Origin: Pseudomonadota bacterium
Lineage (GTDB): Bacteria > Pseudomonadota > Gammaproteobacteria > Burkholderiales > Nitrosomonadaceae
Assembly (NCBI GenBank): GCA_018240935.1
Contig: JAFEEV010000333.1
Coordinates: 1 to 7,323, forward strand
DNA: 7,323 bases
Direction: 5' to 3'
Below the pieces are notes generated by a model, which had not been told where the DNA came from, ran no database searches, and was given only the letters and a program-made list of their open reading frames with translations. Positions 1 through 6,886 of the stretch are shown here, one piece after another. The translations under genes were made by a program, and so were the position numbers. Within the stretch, counting starts at the first letter, position 1. Each line of letters opens with the position of its first letter.

Positions 1-2421
1 AAGCGGCATGCGCTCGGTATCGGAATGCACGATACCGGCCACATGCCCGGCAGCGGCTATGCGCAGCGCTTCGGCAACTTGTGCGGCACTGACGCCGGAC
101 AAGGCGGCTTTCTCGCGGTCGAGCCGGAAATGAATCTTATCGTGCAACGCTTCGGAAAAATCATCGGCATCGACAACCCCTGCGATGGTCTCGATGTCGC
201 CGCGTACGCGCCGGGTGACTTGCACCAGATCGGCAATGCGGGCTTCGGGCGGACCGTAGATTTCCGCCACCACGCTGGCCAGCACCGGCGGGCCGGGCGG
301 GATTTCCACGATTTTCAGGTTGGCGCCGTATTGCCGGCCTATTTTTTCCACTTCGGGCCGGATACGCAACGCGATTTCATGCGATTGATGCTTGCGCATA
401 TCCTTGGGCAGCAAGTTGATCCGCACATCGCCCATATAACCGCCAGCGCGCAGATAGTAGCGCCGCACCATGCCGTTGAAATCCATCGGCGAAGCCGTGC
501 CGGTGTAGGTTTGATAATCGGTGACTTCGTTGACGGTGGCGAGATAGCGTCCCAGCGCGCGCGCGACTTCGTCGGTTTGTTCCAGCGTCGAGCCGCGCGG
601 CATGTCGATGACGATCTGCAATTCGTTTTTGTTGTCGAACGGCAGCAGTTTCAGCGGCACGGCCCGGGTAACCGCCAGCATGACCGAAGCCGCAAAGGCA
701 ACCAGAATGATCAGCAGGAACAGCCATGCCCGCCCGGGGGCCGCCAGCAGCGGGTGCAGTGTAGCGCGATACAGCCGGTAGATCGCTGTGCGTTTGAATT
801 CAACCGGCGCTTCGTGCTGCGGTTTGTGATAATCGGTTTGCAACAGCTTGTAACTGGCCCAGGGCGTGACGGTAAAGGCCACGATCAGCGAAATGAGCAT
901 GGCTACGGGCACGTTGAAGGCCATCGGCGCCATGTACGGCCCCATCATGCCGGTGATGAAAAACATCGGCAGGAAGGAAACGATGACGGTGAACGTCGCC
1001 AGTATGGTCGGCGGCCTGACTTCCTCGACGGCTGTCAGCAGCGCGTCCAGCGGCGATTCCTTGCGCAGCTGGTAATGGCGGTGAATGTTTTCGACGTCGA
1101 CGATCGGATCGTCCACCAGCAACCCCAGGGACAGAATCAGCGCAAACAGCGTGACCCGGTTGATGGTATAGCCGGTGAGATAATCGAGCAGCAACGTCAG
1201 CGCCAGCGTCATCGGCACGGCAATCGACACGATGAACGCTTCTTTCGGGCCGAGCGAGAATGCCAGCAGCGCCATGATGATCACAATCGCAAAACAGAGA
1301 TGTTTGACGAGTTCGTTGACCTTGTGATTGGCGGTTTCGCCGTAATTCCGCGTCACCGTCAGCAACACATCCTGCGGCACGAGCGTGCCGTGCAGCTTGC
1401 CCGCCATGGCCAGCACGGCGTCGGCCACCGTGACGGCATTGCTGCCCTTGCGCTTGGCGATGGCGAGCGTCACCATCTGGCGTTCCTGCCCGGCGTGCGG
1501 TTGCACACCCGTTGCCTGACCGGCCGTGACCATGCTTGCCACCGCGGGACCGAAGCCGATGCGCGTGTAATGATTGACGTCGGCCGGGCCATCCACGACG
1601 CGTGCGACATCGCGCAGATAAACCGGCCGGTTGCCGATGCTTTTGACGACGACGGCTTCGACTTCCGTGGCCGAAGCGAAATGCGGACCGGCTTCGAGCA
1701 GAATTTCGCGGTTGCCGCGTTCAAAACGGCCGGCTTGCAGATTGACATTGGTGTCAGCCAGCGCGCGCACGATCTCGTTCAGGGTAACGCCATGCACCGC
1801 CAGCCGCGCCGGGTCGGCATGAATCGATACGCGCCGCTGCTCGCCGCCGGTCACCCAGCTCTTGCCGGCATCGTCGATGCTCCTGAATGCGGCGATCAGC
1901 TCATCGGCAATGCGGCGCAACGTCATGGAATCATGCTGGCCGCTTTGCGACGACAGCGTCAGCATGACGATCGGCACATTGTCGATTTCGACCGGATTGA
2001 CCCGCCAGCCGGTCACGCCCGGCGGAATCAGATGCTGATTGGACAGCAGTTTGTTCCAGGTTTTGATCAGGCTGTTTTCGTAATTCTGGCCGACATAGTA
2101 ACGCACGGTAATCACCGCTGCGCCAGGGCGGGATACGGAATACACATATTCCACGCCCTCGATTTGCTTCAGCAATACTTCCAATGGCGTGGCTGCGAGT
2201 TTTTCCACTTCCTCGCTCGACGCGCCGGGGTACTCGAGCAGCACATCCATCACCGGCACGACGATTTGCGGATCTTCCTCGCGCGGCGTCAGTATCAGCG
2301 CAACCGCGCCCGCCAGCATCGAAATGATCAGAAACAGTATGGAAAGCTGCGAAGTCGTGAAGATCTTGACGATCTTGGCCGTCAAGCCATGTCTGGCGTT
2401 CTGTTGGTTGTCATTGTCCAT
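1..2421 (-). CDS. RND efflux permease, AcrB/HAE1-like, C-terminus beyond left edge
   Basis: Inner-membrane, proton-driven permease of a tripartite efflux pump. The minus frame is open from ATG at 2421 to base 1, giving 807 residues; family members run about 1030-1080, so roughly the last quarter is missing. Residues 1-20 are hydrophilic and cytosolic. TM1 is about 24-44, followed by PREEDPQIVVPVMDV (46-60), a signature of a distinct RND clade. The first porter domain follows, then TM2-TM4 from about residue 384. TM4 carries GLLVDDPIVDVENI with the two proton-relay aspartates at D437 and D438. TM5-TM6 reach about 530, then a second hydrophobic span (LFLLIILVAFAASVMLA) opens the second periplasmic half. 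The TM10 lysine of AcrB lies outside the window. The start overlaps the adaptor stop in TGATG and has only a weak Shine-Dalgarno, so translational coupling is likely. The export substrate cannot be read from sequence. Confidence 0.96.
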   Translation of the reverse strand, partial: MDNDNQQNARHGLTAKIVKIFTTSQLSILFLIISMLAGAVALILTPREEDPQIVVPVMDVLLEYPGASSEEVEKLAATPLEVLLKQIEGVEYVYSVSRPGAAVITVRYYVGQNYENSLIKTWNKLLSNQHLIPPGVTGWRVNPVEIDNVPIVMLTLSSQSGQHDSMTLRRIADELIAAFRSIDDAGKSWVTGGEQRRVSIHADPARLAVHGVTLNEIVRALADTNVNLQAGRFERGNREILLEAGPHFASATEVEAVVVKSIGNRPVYLRDVARVVDGPADVNHYTRIGFGPAVASMVTAGQATGVQPHAGQERQMVTLAIAKRKGSNAVTVADAVLAMAGKLHGTLVPQDVLLTVTRNYGETANHKVNELVKHLCFAIVIIMALLAFSLGPKEAFIVSIAVPMTLALTLLLDYLTGYTINRVTLFALILSLGLLVDDPIVDVENIHRHYQLRKESPLDALLTAVEEVRPPTILATFTVIVSFLPMFFITGMMGPYMAPMAFNVPVAMLISLIVAFTVTPWASYKLLQTDYHKPQHEAPVEFKRTAIYRLYRATLHPLLAAPGRAWLFLLIILVAFAASVMLAVTRAVPLKLLPFDNKNELQIVIDMPRGSTLEQTDEVARALGRYLATVNEVTDYQTYTGTASPMDFNGMVRRYYLRAGGYMGDVRINLLPKDMRKHQSHEIALRIRPEVEKIGRQYGANLKIVEIPPGPPVLASVVAEIYGPPEARIADLVQVTRRVRGDIETIAGVVDADDFSEALHDKIHFRLDREKAALSGVSAAQVAEALRIAAAGHVAGIVHSDTERMPL

Positions 2422-3509
2422 CACTGCGCCTGGCGGGGATCGGTCATGACGATTTCGCCCGCATGCAAGCCGGAAATGACTTCGACCCGGCCGCCAAAGG
2501 TTTTACCGGTGCGGATATGGCGCGTGGATTGCCGTCCGCCGGACAGCACCCGGACGATTTCCAGTTGGCCGAGATGCTGTACGGCGCTGGCCGGTATCAG
2601 CAGTGCGGTATGTTCTTCGCAAGCTTGTTTCAGCCAGCCAAAATGCCCCGGTTTCAGACCTTCAACCGCAGGCAGCGCGATTTTGATCAGTTGCGAGTGC
2701 GTGCGCGCATCCATTTCCGGAATGATCTCGTCGATCGTTGCGTTGAAAGTCTGATCGAGCGTATCGATCCGCACCACCACCGTTTCCCCGGGCTGGAACG
2801 CTCCGGCGCAGGCAGCCGGTACTTCGGCTTCCAGCCTGAGACCGCGCGGCACTTGCAGCGTCACCACCGGAACGCCCGGCATTCCCATGTCTCCCGGCTG
2901 TTTCAGCCGCTTGACCACGGTGCCGTCGAAAGGCGCCAGCAACAGCGTGTCGGCCAGCCGCGCCCGGATTTCAGTCAACGCCCCGTTAGCTTGGCTGGCG
3001 CGTGCTTGCGCTTCCTTCGCCTGTGCCACGGCAGCGTCATATCGTTCACGCGTCGCCGCCTCTTTTTCGTACAAACCGCTGATGCGCTGCTGGTCCGCAC
3101 TGCTGCGGGCCGCGTGTGCATTCGCACCCGACAGCGCGGCAAGCGCTGCTTTCTCTTGCGCCCTAAGATCGCGTTCGTCCAGGCGGGCGATCACATCGCC
3201 TTTCTTGACGCTGTCGCCCGCGTTGACGTTGATTTCGACGATCCGGGCTGTCAGTCTGGGCGCGATATCGGCGACGGTTCTGGATTTCACCACACCGGGC
3301 CAGGCCAGTATGTCGCCCACTTGCTGCTCGGTTACGGCTGCCGTAAGGCTGGGCGGCGGATCCGCTGCGCCGGTCAATGGCGTTGTTCCCGGCGTCACTT
3401 TGCCGGTAAAACCGCCCTGCATGTAAATCAGCAGCAGGATCAACACCAGCGTCACCGCGCCAACCGTAATAATTCTTCCGGTATTTTTTGTTCCATGAGC
3501 CGAAAACAT
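2421..3509 (-). CDS. RND efflux periplasmic adaptor (HlyD/AcrA family)
   Basis: Membrane fusion protein of 362 residues, typical for the family, which bridges the inner-membrane permease and the outer-membrane channel. Residues 12-30 form one hydrophobic N-terminal anchor without a lipobox, so it is probably held by a membrane helix rather than a lipid. A proline- and glycine-rich linker follows. The first lipoyl half is about 75-112 (IAPRLTARIVEINVNAGDSV, then KKGDVIARLDERDL). An alpha-helical hairpin rich in Ala, Gln and Glu spans about 113-185. The second lipoyl half contains LLLAPFDGTVVKRLKQPGD (189-207), and beta-barrel and membrane-proximal domains run from about 222 to the end (GLKPGHFGWL 284-293; LLIPASAV 303-310). 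ATG at 3509 has AAGGAG at 3515-3520, five nt upstream and overlapping the stop of the TolC gene. The stop overlaps the permease start by one base. Cysteines are C234 and C297. Confidence 0.95.
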   Translation of the reverse strand: MFSAHGTKNTGRIITVGAVTLVLILLLIYMQGGFTGKVTPGTTPLTGAADPPPSLTAAVTEQQVGDILAWPGVVKSRTVADIAPRLTARIVEINVNAGDSVKKGDVIARLDERDLRAQEKAALAALSGANAHAARSSADQQRISGLYEKEAATRERYDAAVAQAKEAQARASQANGALTEIRARLADTLLLAPFDGTVVKRLKQPGDMGMPGVPVVTLQVPRGLRLEAEVPAACAGAFQPGETVVVRIDTLDQTFNATIDEIIPEMDARTHSQLIKIALPAVEGLKPGHFGWLKQACEEHTALLIPASAVQHLGQLEIVRVLSGGRQSTRHIRTGKTFGGRVEVISGLHAGEIVMTDPRQAQ

Positions 3510-3519
3510 AGGCGCTCCT

Positions 3520-4914
3520 TTATTTCCAATTACCGACTGCTTTTTTCAGTGCCATTTCCGCGCTCAAGGCATCGTAATGCGCCGCAATGGAGCCGGATTG
3601 CGCTTTGTTGCGCGCGGCTTCGGATTCGATGTAGCGCGTCACCGTCGCCATTCCGGCCCGCCGTTCTTCGTGCACCAGTCGTTGCGCTTCTTCCGCCGCC
3701 TGCACCGAGGTTTCGGCAACATGCAGCCGCGCCAGCGCTTCTTGCAGTTTCAAGAAAGCGGTTTTGACTTCCTGCTCGATGGCCAGTTTGGTTTTTCGCT
3801 CCATTTCACGCATTTCTTTTACCTTTCTCTCCGCGGCGCTGACCCGCTGTTTAGTATTGAGACCGGAAAACAGATTCATTTCCACGGCGACCCCGACGGT
3901 GACATTGTCCTTCTGCCCGGAAAAGCCCGGCGACTGGCTGTTCTGGCCGTAGCTGACATAAGCATCGGCCTTGGGCAGATATGCGCCCAGCTCGGCTTTG
4001 AGTTCGCGCTCGCTGATTTCCACCTGCTTGGCCGCCGCCATGATTTCCGGGCGTCCGGCCAGCGCCTGCTGAAGCATTTCGTCAAACGATCCGGCCGGAT
4101 GAGGTTTGATCAGTCTGGACGTTGCCGCAACGGCAAACGCTGCGGAATGCTCCAGCCCGAGCAGATTGGCGATACTGGTTTTGGACAGTTCGATGGCATT
4201 GGCGGCCCTGATTTCGGCTTCTTGCGCCTCGGCCAGTTTGACATCCAAGGACAGCATCTCGGATTTCAACGCGGTTCCCGCTTCGTATTGCAGTTTGGTT
4301 TGTTTGAGTTCGCCTGAAATGGCATGGATCGAGTCTTTCGCGACTTTCAGCGCTTCCTGCGCTGCCAGGTAGGCGTAGTAAGAAACCGTCACCGCTTCCA
4401 CCAGCGCATTTTTCACGGTTGAACGCTCAAATTCGGCGGCATCGATGCCCAATTCGGCCGCCTTGCTTTTTTGATAATCTTGTCCGCCGCGAAAAAGCGA
4501 CAAGGTGCCGATGATTTCCGGGCGGAAATTCTGCCGGTAGCCGGGGCTGTTGATGTTCTGCATGGCATTGACATCAAAATCCCGCTGCGCCACGATCATG
4601 GCGAATACCTGCGCCGGATTGTTGGAGTTCTCGTAGCTAGCGCGCGCCGAAATTTGCGGATAAAACGCGGAAAGCGCCATACCCAGACGGGCTTCGGCCT
4701 GCTTGATGCGTTCCACGGCGATCTGCAAGTCGGGATTGTTGGCCAAGGCGTAATCAATGGCCTGATCGAGCGTAAACACCTGCGCAGCCGGGTTTTTCAC
4801 AACCGCCGCGCCGGCATCCGGGCCGAAAACCGCATTCTCGCTTGCCGTCGCATGCGATGACATCGCGATCCATATCAGGATGGATACCAGTTTATTTTGA
4901 ATTATTGTTGGCAT
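3520..4914 (-). CDS. TolC-family outer membrane efflux protein
   Basis: Outer membrane channel of the pump, 464 residues. A signal peptide covers about 1-24 (hydrophobic core LVSILIWIAM, likely cleavage after ATA at 22-24). The mature protein shows the two tandem OEP repeats of TolC proteins. Repeat 1 starts at FTLDQAIDYALANNPDLQIA (47-66), with LSAFYPQISARASYE and LSLFRGGQ (138-145). Repeat 2 starts near 276, with LGAYLPKADAYVSYGQ and MNLFSGLNTKQR (356-367), so the repeat elements match in order. Long amphipathic, Ala/Glu/Lys-rich helices between them fit the periplasmic barrel. The segment around 99-130 (NPAQVFAMIVAQRDFDVNAM) resembles the surface-loop region of many TolC homologues. An in-frame TGA lies two codons before the ATG, so 4914 is the first possible start and the only one keeping the signal peptide. 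The Shine-Dalgarno (GTGAG) is weak and close. No cysteines were seen. Confidence 0.95.
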   Translation of the reverse strand: MPTIIQNKLVSILIWIAMSSHATASENAVFGPDAGAAVVKNPAAQVFTLDQAIDYALANNPDLQIAVERIKQAEARLGMALSAFYPQISARASYENSNNPAQVFAMIVAQRDFDVNAMQNINSPGYRQNFRPEIIGTLSLFRGGQDYQKSKAAELGIDAAEFERSTVKNALVEAVTVSYYAYLAAQEALKVAKDSIHAISGELKQTKLQYEAGTALKSEMLSLDVKLAEAQEAEIRAANAIELSKTSIANLLGLEHSAAFAVAATSRLIKPHPAGSFDEMLQQALAGRPEIMAAAKQVEISERELKAELGAYLPKADAYVSYGQNSQSPGFSGQKDNVTVGVAVEMNLFSGLNTKQRVSAAERKVKEMREMERKTKLAIEQEVKTAFLKLQEALARLHVAETSVQAAEEAQRLVHEERRAGMATVTRYIESEAARNKAQSGSIAAHYDALSAEMALKKAVGNWK

Positions 4915-5082
4915 ATCTCACGTAGGAGCGGCAACCGGCCGCCGTCATCACCCGGCTGGAAAAAACAGGACCGGCTCAGTACAAACTGCACACAGCAGGC
5001 AAGCCGAAAGCTTTTGTTCTCCGGTTTGCGTTTCCTCGCATTGTCATCCAATTCGAGTTTCAACGGAACGGCGCGCAAGCGA
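4915..5082 (-). other. 168-nt gap between DUF2892 gene and TolC gene
   Basis: No recognised gene lies here; the longest minus-strand ATG reading is about 23 codons with no Shine-Dalgarno and no recognisable product. Two small hairpins can be drawn: GCGGC/GCCGC arms at 4928-4932 and 4938-4942 with a 5-nt loop, and a CCGG-CTG/CAG-CCGG stem at 4952-4974 with a 2-nt bulge and an A-rich loop (U-rich in the transcript). Neither is followed by a U tract, so neither is a convincing terminator. No good sigma-70 promoter was found. The gap is much longer than the other spacings in the cluster, so an internal promoter, partial terminator or RNA processing site is possible. Confidence 0.4.
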
Positions 5083-5283
5083 TCAGAACGCGCTCCCCGG
5101 CTTAACCCCCAGTTTCTTCAGGAACATGGCCATCGGGCAAAACCCTGTGAATGCCGACTGCAACAAATTTGCGCCGACAAAGGCGGTAAACCACAACCAG
5201 TTACTGGAATGAAAATGGGCCAGCAGCAGACTGATTAAAATAAAGCTGCCTGCCACAGCGATAACCGCTCTATCCAATGTCAT
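5083..5283 (-). CDS. DUF2892 (YgaP transmembrane-domain-like) small membrane protein
   Basis: A 66-residue inner-membrane protein matching the DUF2892 family, the same domain that forms the membrane part of the rhodanese YgaP. It begins MTLDRAVIAVAGSFILISLL, has a first membrane helix at about 6-23 and a second at about 28-45 (NWLWFTAFVGANLLQSAF), and ends with the family signature GFCPMAMFLKKLGVKPG (47-63). C49 sits in the conserved FCP motif. A GTG three codons upstream (5292) also reads in frame, but it lies inside the Shine-Dalgarno AAGGTG (5290-5295). The ATG at 5283, six nt after that site, is the better start. The sqr stop ends 1 nt before this ATG, so the two are coupled. Family members are commonly found beside sulfide, persulfide and rhodanese genes, which agrees with its neighbour; their biochemical role is not established. 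Confidence 0.92.
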   Translation of the reverse strand: MTLDRAVIAVAGSFILISLLLAHFHSSNWLWFTAFVGANLLQSAFTGFCPMAMFLKKLGVKPGSAF

Positions 5284-5284
5284 T

Positions 5285-6571
5285 TTATTCACCTTTTTCC
5301 TTTAACCGGGTAAGTCCCATCAGTTTGAGGATCAGTTTCTCATAATAGGGTTCAGTGATGCCTTTGCGAATTTTACGCATGAAATATTGCTCAAACCCGA
5401 TTTTCGCCAGATGCACCCATTTTCCTTCCGAAGACCATGTGGTATTGCGCGGCGGAATTTGCGGCTGCGCCAGAAAAGCCACGCCGGAATCGCCGAAATC
5501 GGCCAGACATAGAGCGTTCCATGTCGCCTTGTGCGACGGTTCCTTGCCGGACAGTTCTTCGGCAATGTTATGGGCGACCGCGGTTACCATGGATTCGATC
5601 ATATACCCGGTTTTCGGCGCGCCTACCGGCAGCGGTGTTTTTTCAATCGGCGGAATGGCGATACAGACGCCGACCGAATAAATGTTTTTATAAGCCTTAT
5701 TGCGCTGATATTCATCCACCAGAACAAAACCGCGCGGATTCACCAGACCTTGCGCCTTGACATGACGCACCGCATCGACGCCGGTAAAGGCGGGCAGCAT
5801 CATGGAGTGTTTGAAGGGCAGTTCGTGCTTTTTTTTGTCGTGACCGTCTTCGTCGACTTCGGTCACAAAAATCATCCCCGGTTCAATCATGTCGACCCGG
5901 GCATTCGTTATCCATTTGATGGTCTTGTCGCGCAAGGCGCTTTCCAGCAAACCCTTGGTGTCGCCGACGCCGCCCAGCCCGAGGTGGCCGATATAAGGTT
6001 CCGAGGTCACGAAAGTCATCGGCACTTTGTCGCGCATTTTCCTTTTACGCAATTCGGTTTCAAGAACCATCAAATACTCATACGCCGGGCCGAAACAGGA
6101 AGCGCCCTGAACCGCGCCGACGACGATCGGGCCGGGGTTTTCGATGAATTTGCGCCAGTCTTCCGCGGCAACGGCGGCATGGTCGACATGACAGATCGAC
6201 GAGGTGTAGCCCTTCGGCCCCAGCCCCGGGATTTCATCGAACGCCAGACGCGGTCCTGTCGCAATGATCAGGAAATCGTAAGCCACGGCGGACTCATCCG
6301 CGAGAATCACTTGATTGTTGTCCGGGTCGATGGAAGAAGCCGCTTGCTGAATGAACGTGATGCCTTTACTTTGCATCACGGGCGCAAGCTCGATTTTCAA
6401 AGCTTCCGCCGTGCGCCACCCGGGCGGAACCCAGACATTCGACGGCACGAAATGGAACGTCGGCGAATCCGATATTACGATCACGTCATGATGCTGGCCG
6501 ACAGTCTCCTTCATCTCGTAAGCCATCGGCACACCGCCGATACCCGCACCCAGAATAACGATACGCGCCAT
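5285..6571 (-). CDS. sqr: Sulfide:quinone oxidoreductase, Acidithiobacillus-like
   Basis: Membrane-associated FAD enzyme that oxidises sulfide to polysulfide or sulfur and reduces the quinone pool; 428 residues, the usual size. It starts MARIVILGAGIGG, with the FAD-binding GAGIGG at 8-13, and has the second Rossmann motif LIIATGP around 101-107. All three catalytic cysteines expected from A. ferrooxidans SQR are present: C127 (SSICHVDH), C159 (GASCFGPAYEY) and C355 (TWNALCLADFGD). This separates it from NADH dehydrogenase 2 and from flavocytochrome c subunits. GAPKTGYMIESM (317-328) and the basic, amphipathic C-terminus (YFMRKIRKGITEPYYEKLIL, then KLMGLTRLKEKGE) match the quinone- and membrane-binding end. 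There is no signal peptide. The frame opens two codons earlier at a GTG (6577), but that codon overlaps the perfect AGGAGG at 6577-6582; the ATG at 6571, five nt after it, is preferred. First gene of the leftward cluster. Confidence 0.97.
   Translation of the reverse strand: MARIVILGAGIGGVPMAYEMKETVGQHHDVIVISDSPTFHFVPSNVWVPPGWRTAEALKIELAPVMQSKGITFIQQAASSIDPDNNQVILADESAVAYDFLIIATGPRLAFDEIPGLGPKGYTSSICHVDHAAVAAEDWRKFIENPGPIVVGAVQGASCFGPAYEYLMVLETELRKRKMRDKVPMTFVTSEPYIGHLGLGGVGDTKGLLESALRDKTIKWITNARVDMIEPGMIFVTEVDEDGHDKKKHELPFKHSMMLPAFTGVDAVRHVKAQGLVNPRGFVLVDEYQRNKAYKNIYSVGVCIAIPPIEKTPLPVGAPKTGYMIESMVTAVAHNIAEELSGKEPSHKATWNALCLADFGDSGVAFLAQPQIPPRNTTWSSEGKWVHLAKIGFEQYFMRKIRKGITEPYYEKLILKLMGLTRLKEKGE
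5290..5295 (-). promoter_or_regulatory. Shine-Dalgarno AAGGTG for the DUF2892 gene
   Basis: AAGGTGA on the minus strand lies six nt before ATG at 5283 and within the last codons of sqr. It contains the alternative GTG (5292-5290), which is therefore rejected as the start. Confidence 0.75.
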
Positions 6572-6576
6572 GTCCA

Positions 6577-6582
6577 CCTCCT
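6577..6582 (-). promoter_or_regulatory. Shine-Dalgarno AGGAGG that fixes the sqr start
   Basis: A perfect AGGAGG on the minus strand lies five nt before ATG at 6571. It overlaps the upstream in-frame GTG (6577-6575), which therefore is unlikely to be the initiation codon. Confidence 0.85.
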
Positions 6583-6673
6583 CGAATGTGTGTTAACCAT
6601 CGCACTCAATCACTCAGAAATCCGGCTGGAATTACGTTTGCCCGAGATCGCCGATCGATCGTTTATCAGCTAA

Positions 6674-6688
6674 GGAAGCTCAGAAAAA
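6674..6688 (+). repeat. MITE left terminal inverted repeat
   Basis: GGAAGCTCAGAAAAA, matching the reverse complement of 6800-6814 at 14 of 15 bases (the ninth base differs). The preceding CTAA (6670-6673) is one copy of the target duplication. Confidence 0.8.
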
Positions 6689-6714
6689 CTACTGCGTTCG
6701 ATCATGCTGTGTTG

Positions 6715-6771
6715 AAATCAGACTCAAAATGCTCATTTACATCTTGTAAACTGCGCCTTTTCATCTGATTT
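6715..6771. repeat. Internal 57-bp imperfect palindrome of the MITE
   Basis: Outer arms AAATCAGA (6715-6722) and TCTGATTT (6764-6771) are perfect complements. The centre TTTAC (6736-6740) and GTAAA (6746-6750) pair around the loop ATCTT. The 13-nt stretches between them are equal in length and pair at most positions (about 9 of 12 when aligned). Symmetry is therefore nearly complete and would give one long hairpin in RNA of either strand. Confidence 0.75.
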
Positions 6772-6799
6772 CGCCTTGCCTGACCGTCGCTCGCTTCCC

Positions 6800-6814
6800 T
6801 TTTTCAGAGCTTCC
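6800..6814 (-). repeat. MITE right terminal inverted repeat
   Basis: On the minus strand this reads GGAAGCTCTGAAAAA. The following CTAA (6815-6818) is the second copy of the target duplication. Confidence 0.8.
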
Positions 6815-6856
6815 CTAAGAATAAAACAAAATATTTCAGAAAGGAACATTATTATC

Positions 6857-6872
6857 CAATAGCTGACTATTG
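6857..6872. promoter_or_regulatory. Inverted repeat CAATAG-CTGA-CTATTG, possible operator
   Basis: Perfect 6-bp arms around a 4-nt spacer, outside the MITE and about 100 nt before the lipoprotein ATG. It could be a dimeric regulator site or chance. A second inverted repeat lies with its centre 31 bp downstream. Confidence 0.35.
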
Positions 6873-6886
6873 CCTGTTTAATACGT

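Larger units (their letters stand above)
6674..6814. mobile_element. 141-bp MITE, IS5-type ends, CTAA target duplication
   Basis: Non-autonomous miniature inverted-repeat element. The left end GGAAGCTCAGAAAAA (6674-6688) and right end TTTTTCAGAGCTTCC (6800-6814) are inverted repeats matching at 14 of 15 positions. Both ends are flanked by CTAA (6670-6673 and 6815-6818), the 4-bp YTAR-type target duplication of the IS5 family, and the termini begin with GG as in that family. The interior has no coding capacity and holds a large imperfect palindrome (6715-6771), so a transcript or single strand could fold over much of the length. It sits about 100 nt before the sqr start and 154 nt before the lipoprotein start. 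The parental insertion sequence is not in the window. The boundaries follow directly from the sequence; the IS5 assignment is inferred from the target site and end style. Confidence 0.78.

Noticed and set aside
25..2754. 909-codon open frame on the plus strand
   Set aside because: Antisense to the RND permease and part of the adaptor. The product is rich in His, Arg, Gln and Asp with no domain or membrane segments, while the minus strand gives clear RND motifs including the TM4 aspartate pair.
2463..3767. 434-codon open frame on the plus strand
   Set aside because: Antisense to the adaptor and the end of TolC; low-complexity Arg/His-rich product with no recognisable family. It is a codon-bias shadow.
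3577..4317. 246-codon open frame on the plus strand
   Set aside because: Antisense to TolC; Phe/Gly/Arg-rich product without family features or a ribosome binding site.
4952..4974. Hairpin with A-rich loop as terminator of the sqr-DUF2892 pair
   Set aside because: The stem is short and bulged, and the U run on the transcript is in the loop rather than after the stem.
6583..6669. Sigma-70 promoter or ArsR/BigR-type operator directly before sqr
   Set aside because: No acceptable -35/-10 pair and no long AT-rich palindrome of the kind expected could be found by eye; the promoter remains unlocated.
5531..6673. 380-codon open frame on the plus strand
   Set aside because: Antisense to sqr, whose cysteines and flavin motifs are all intact on the minus strand.
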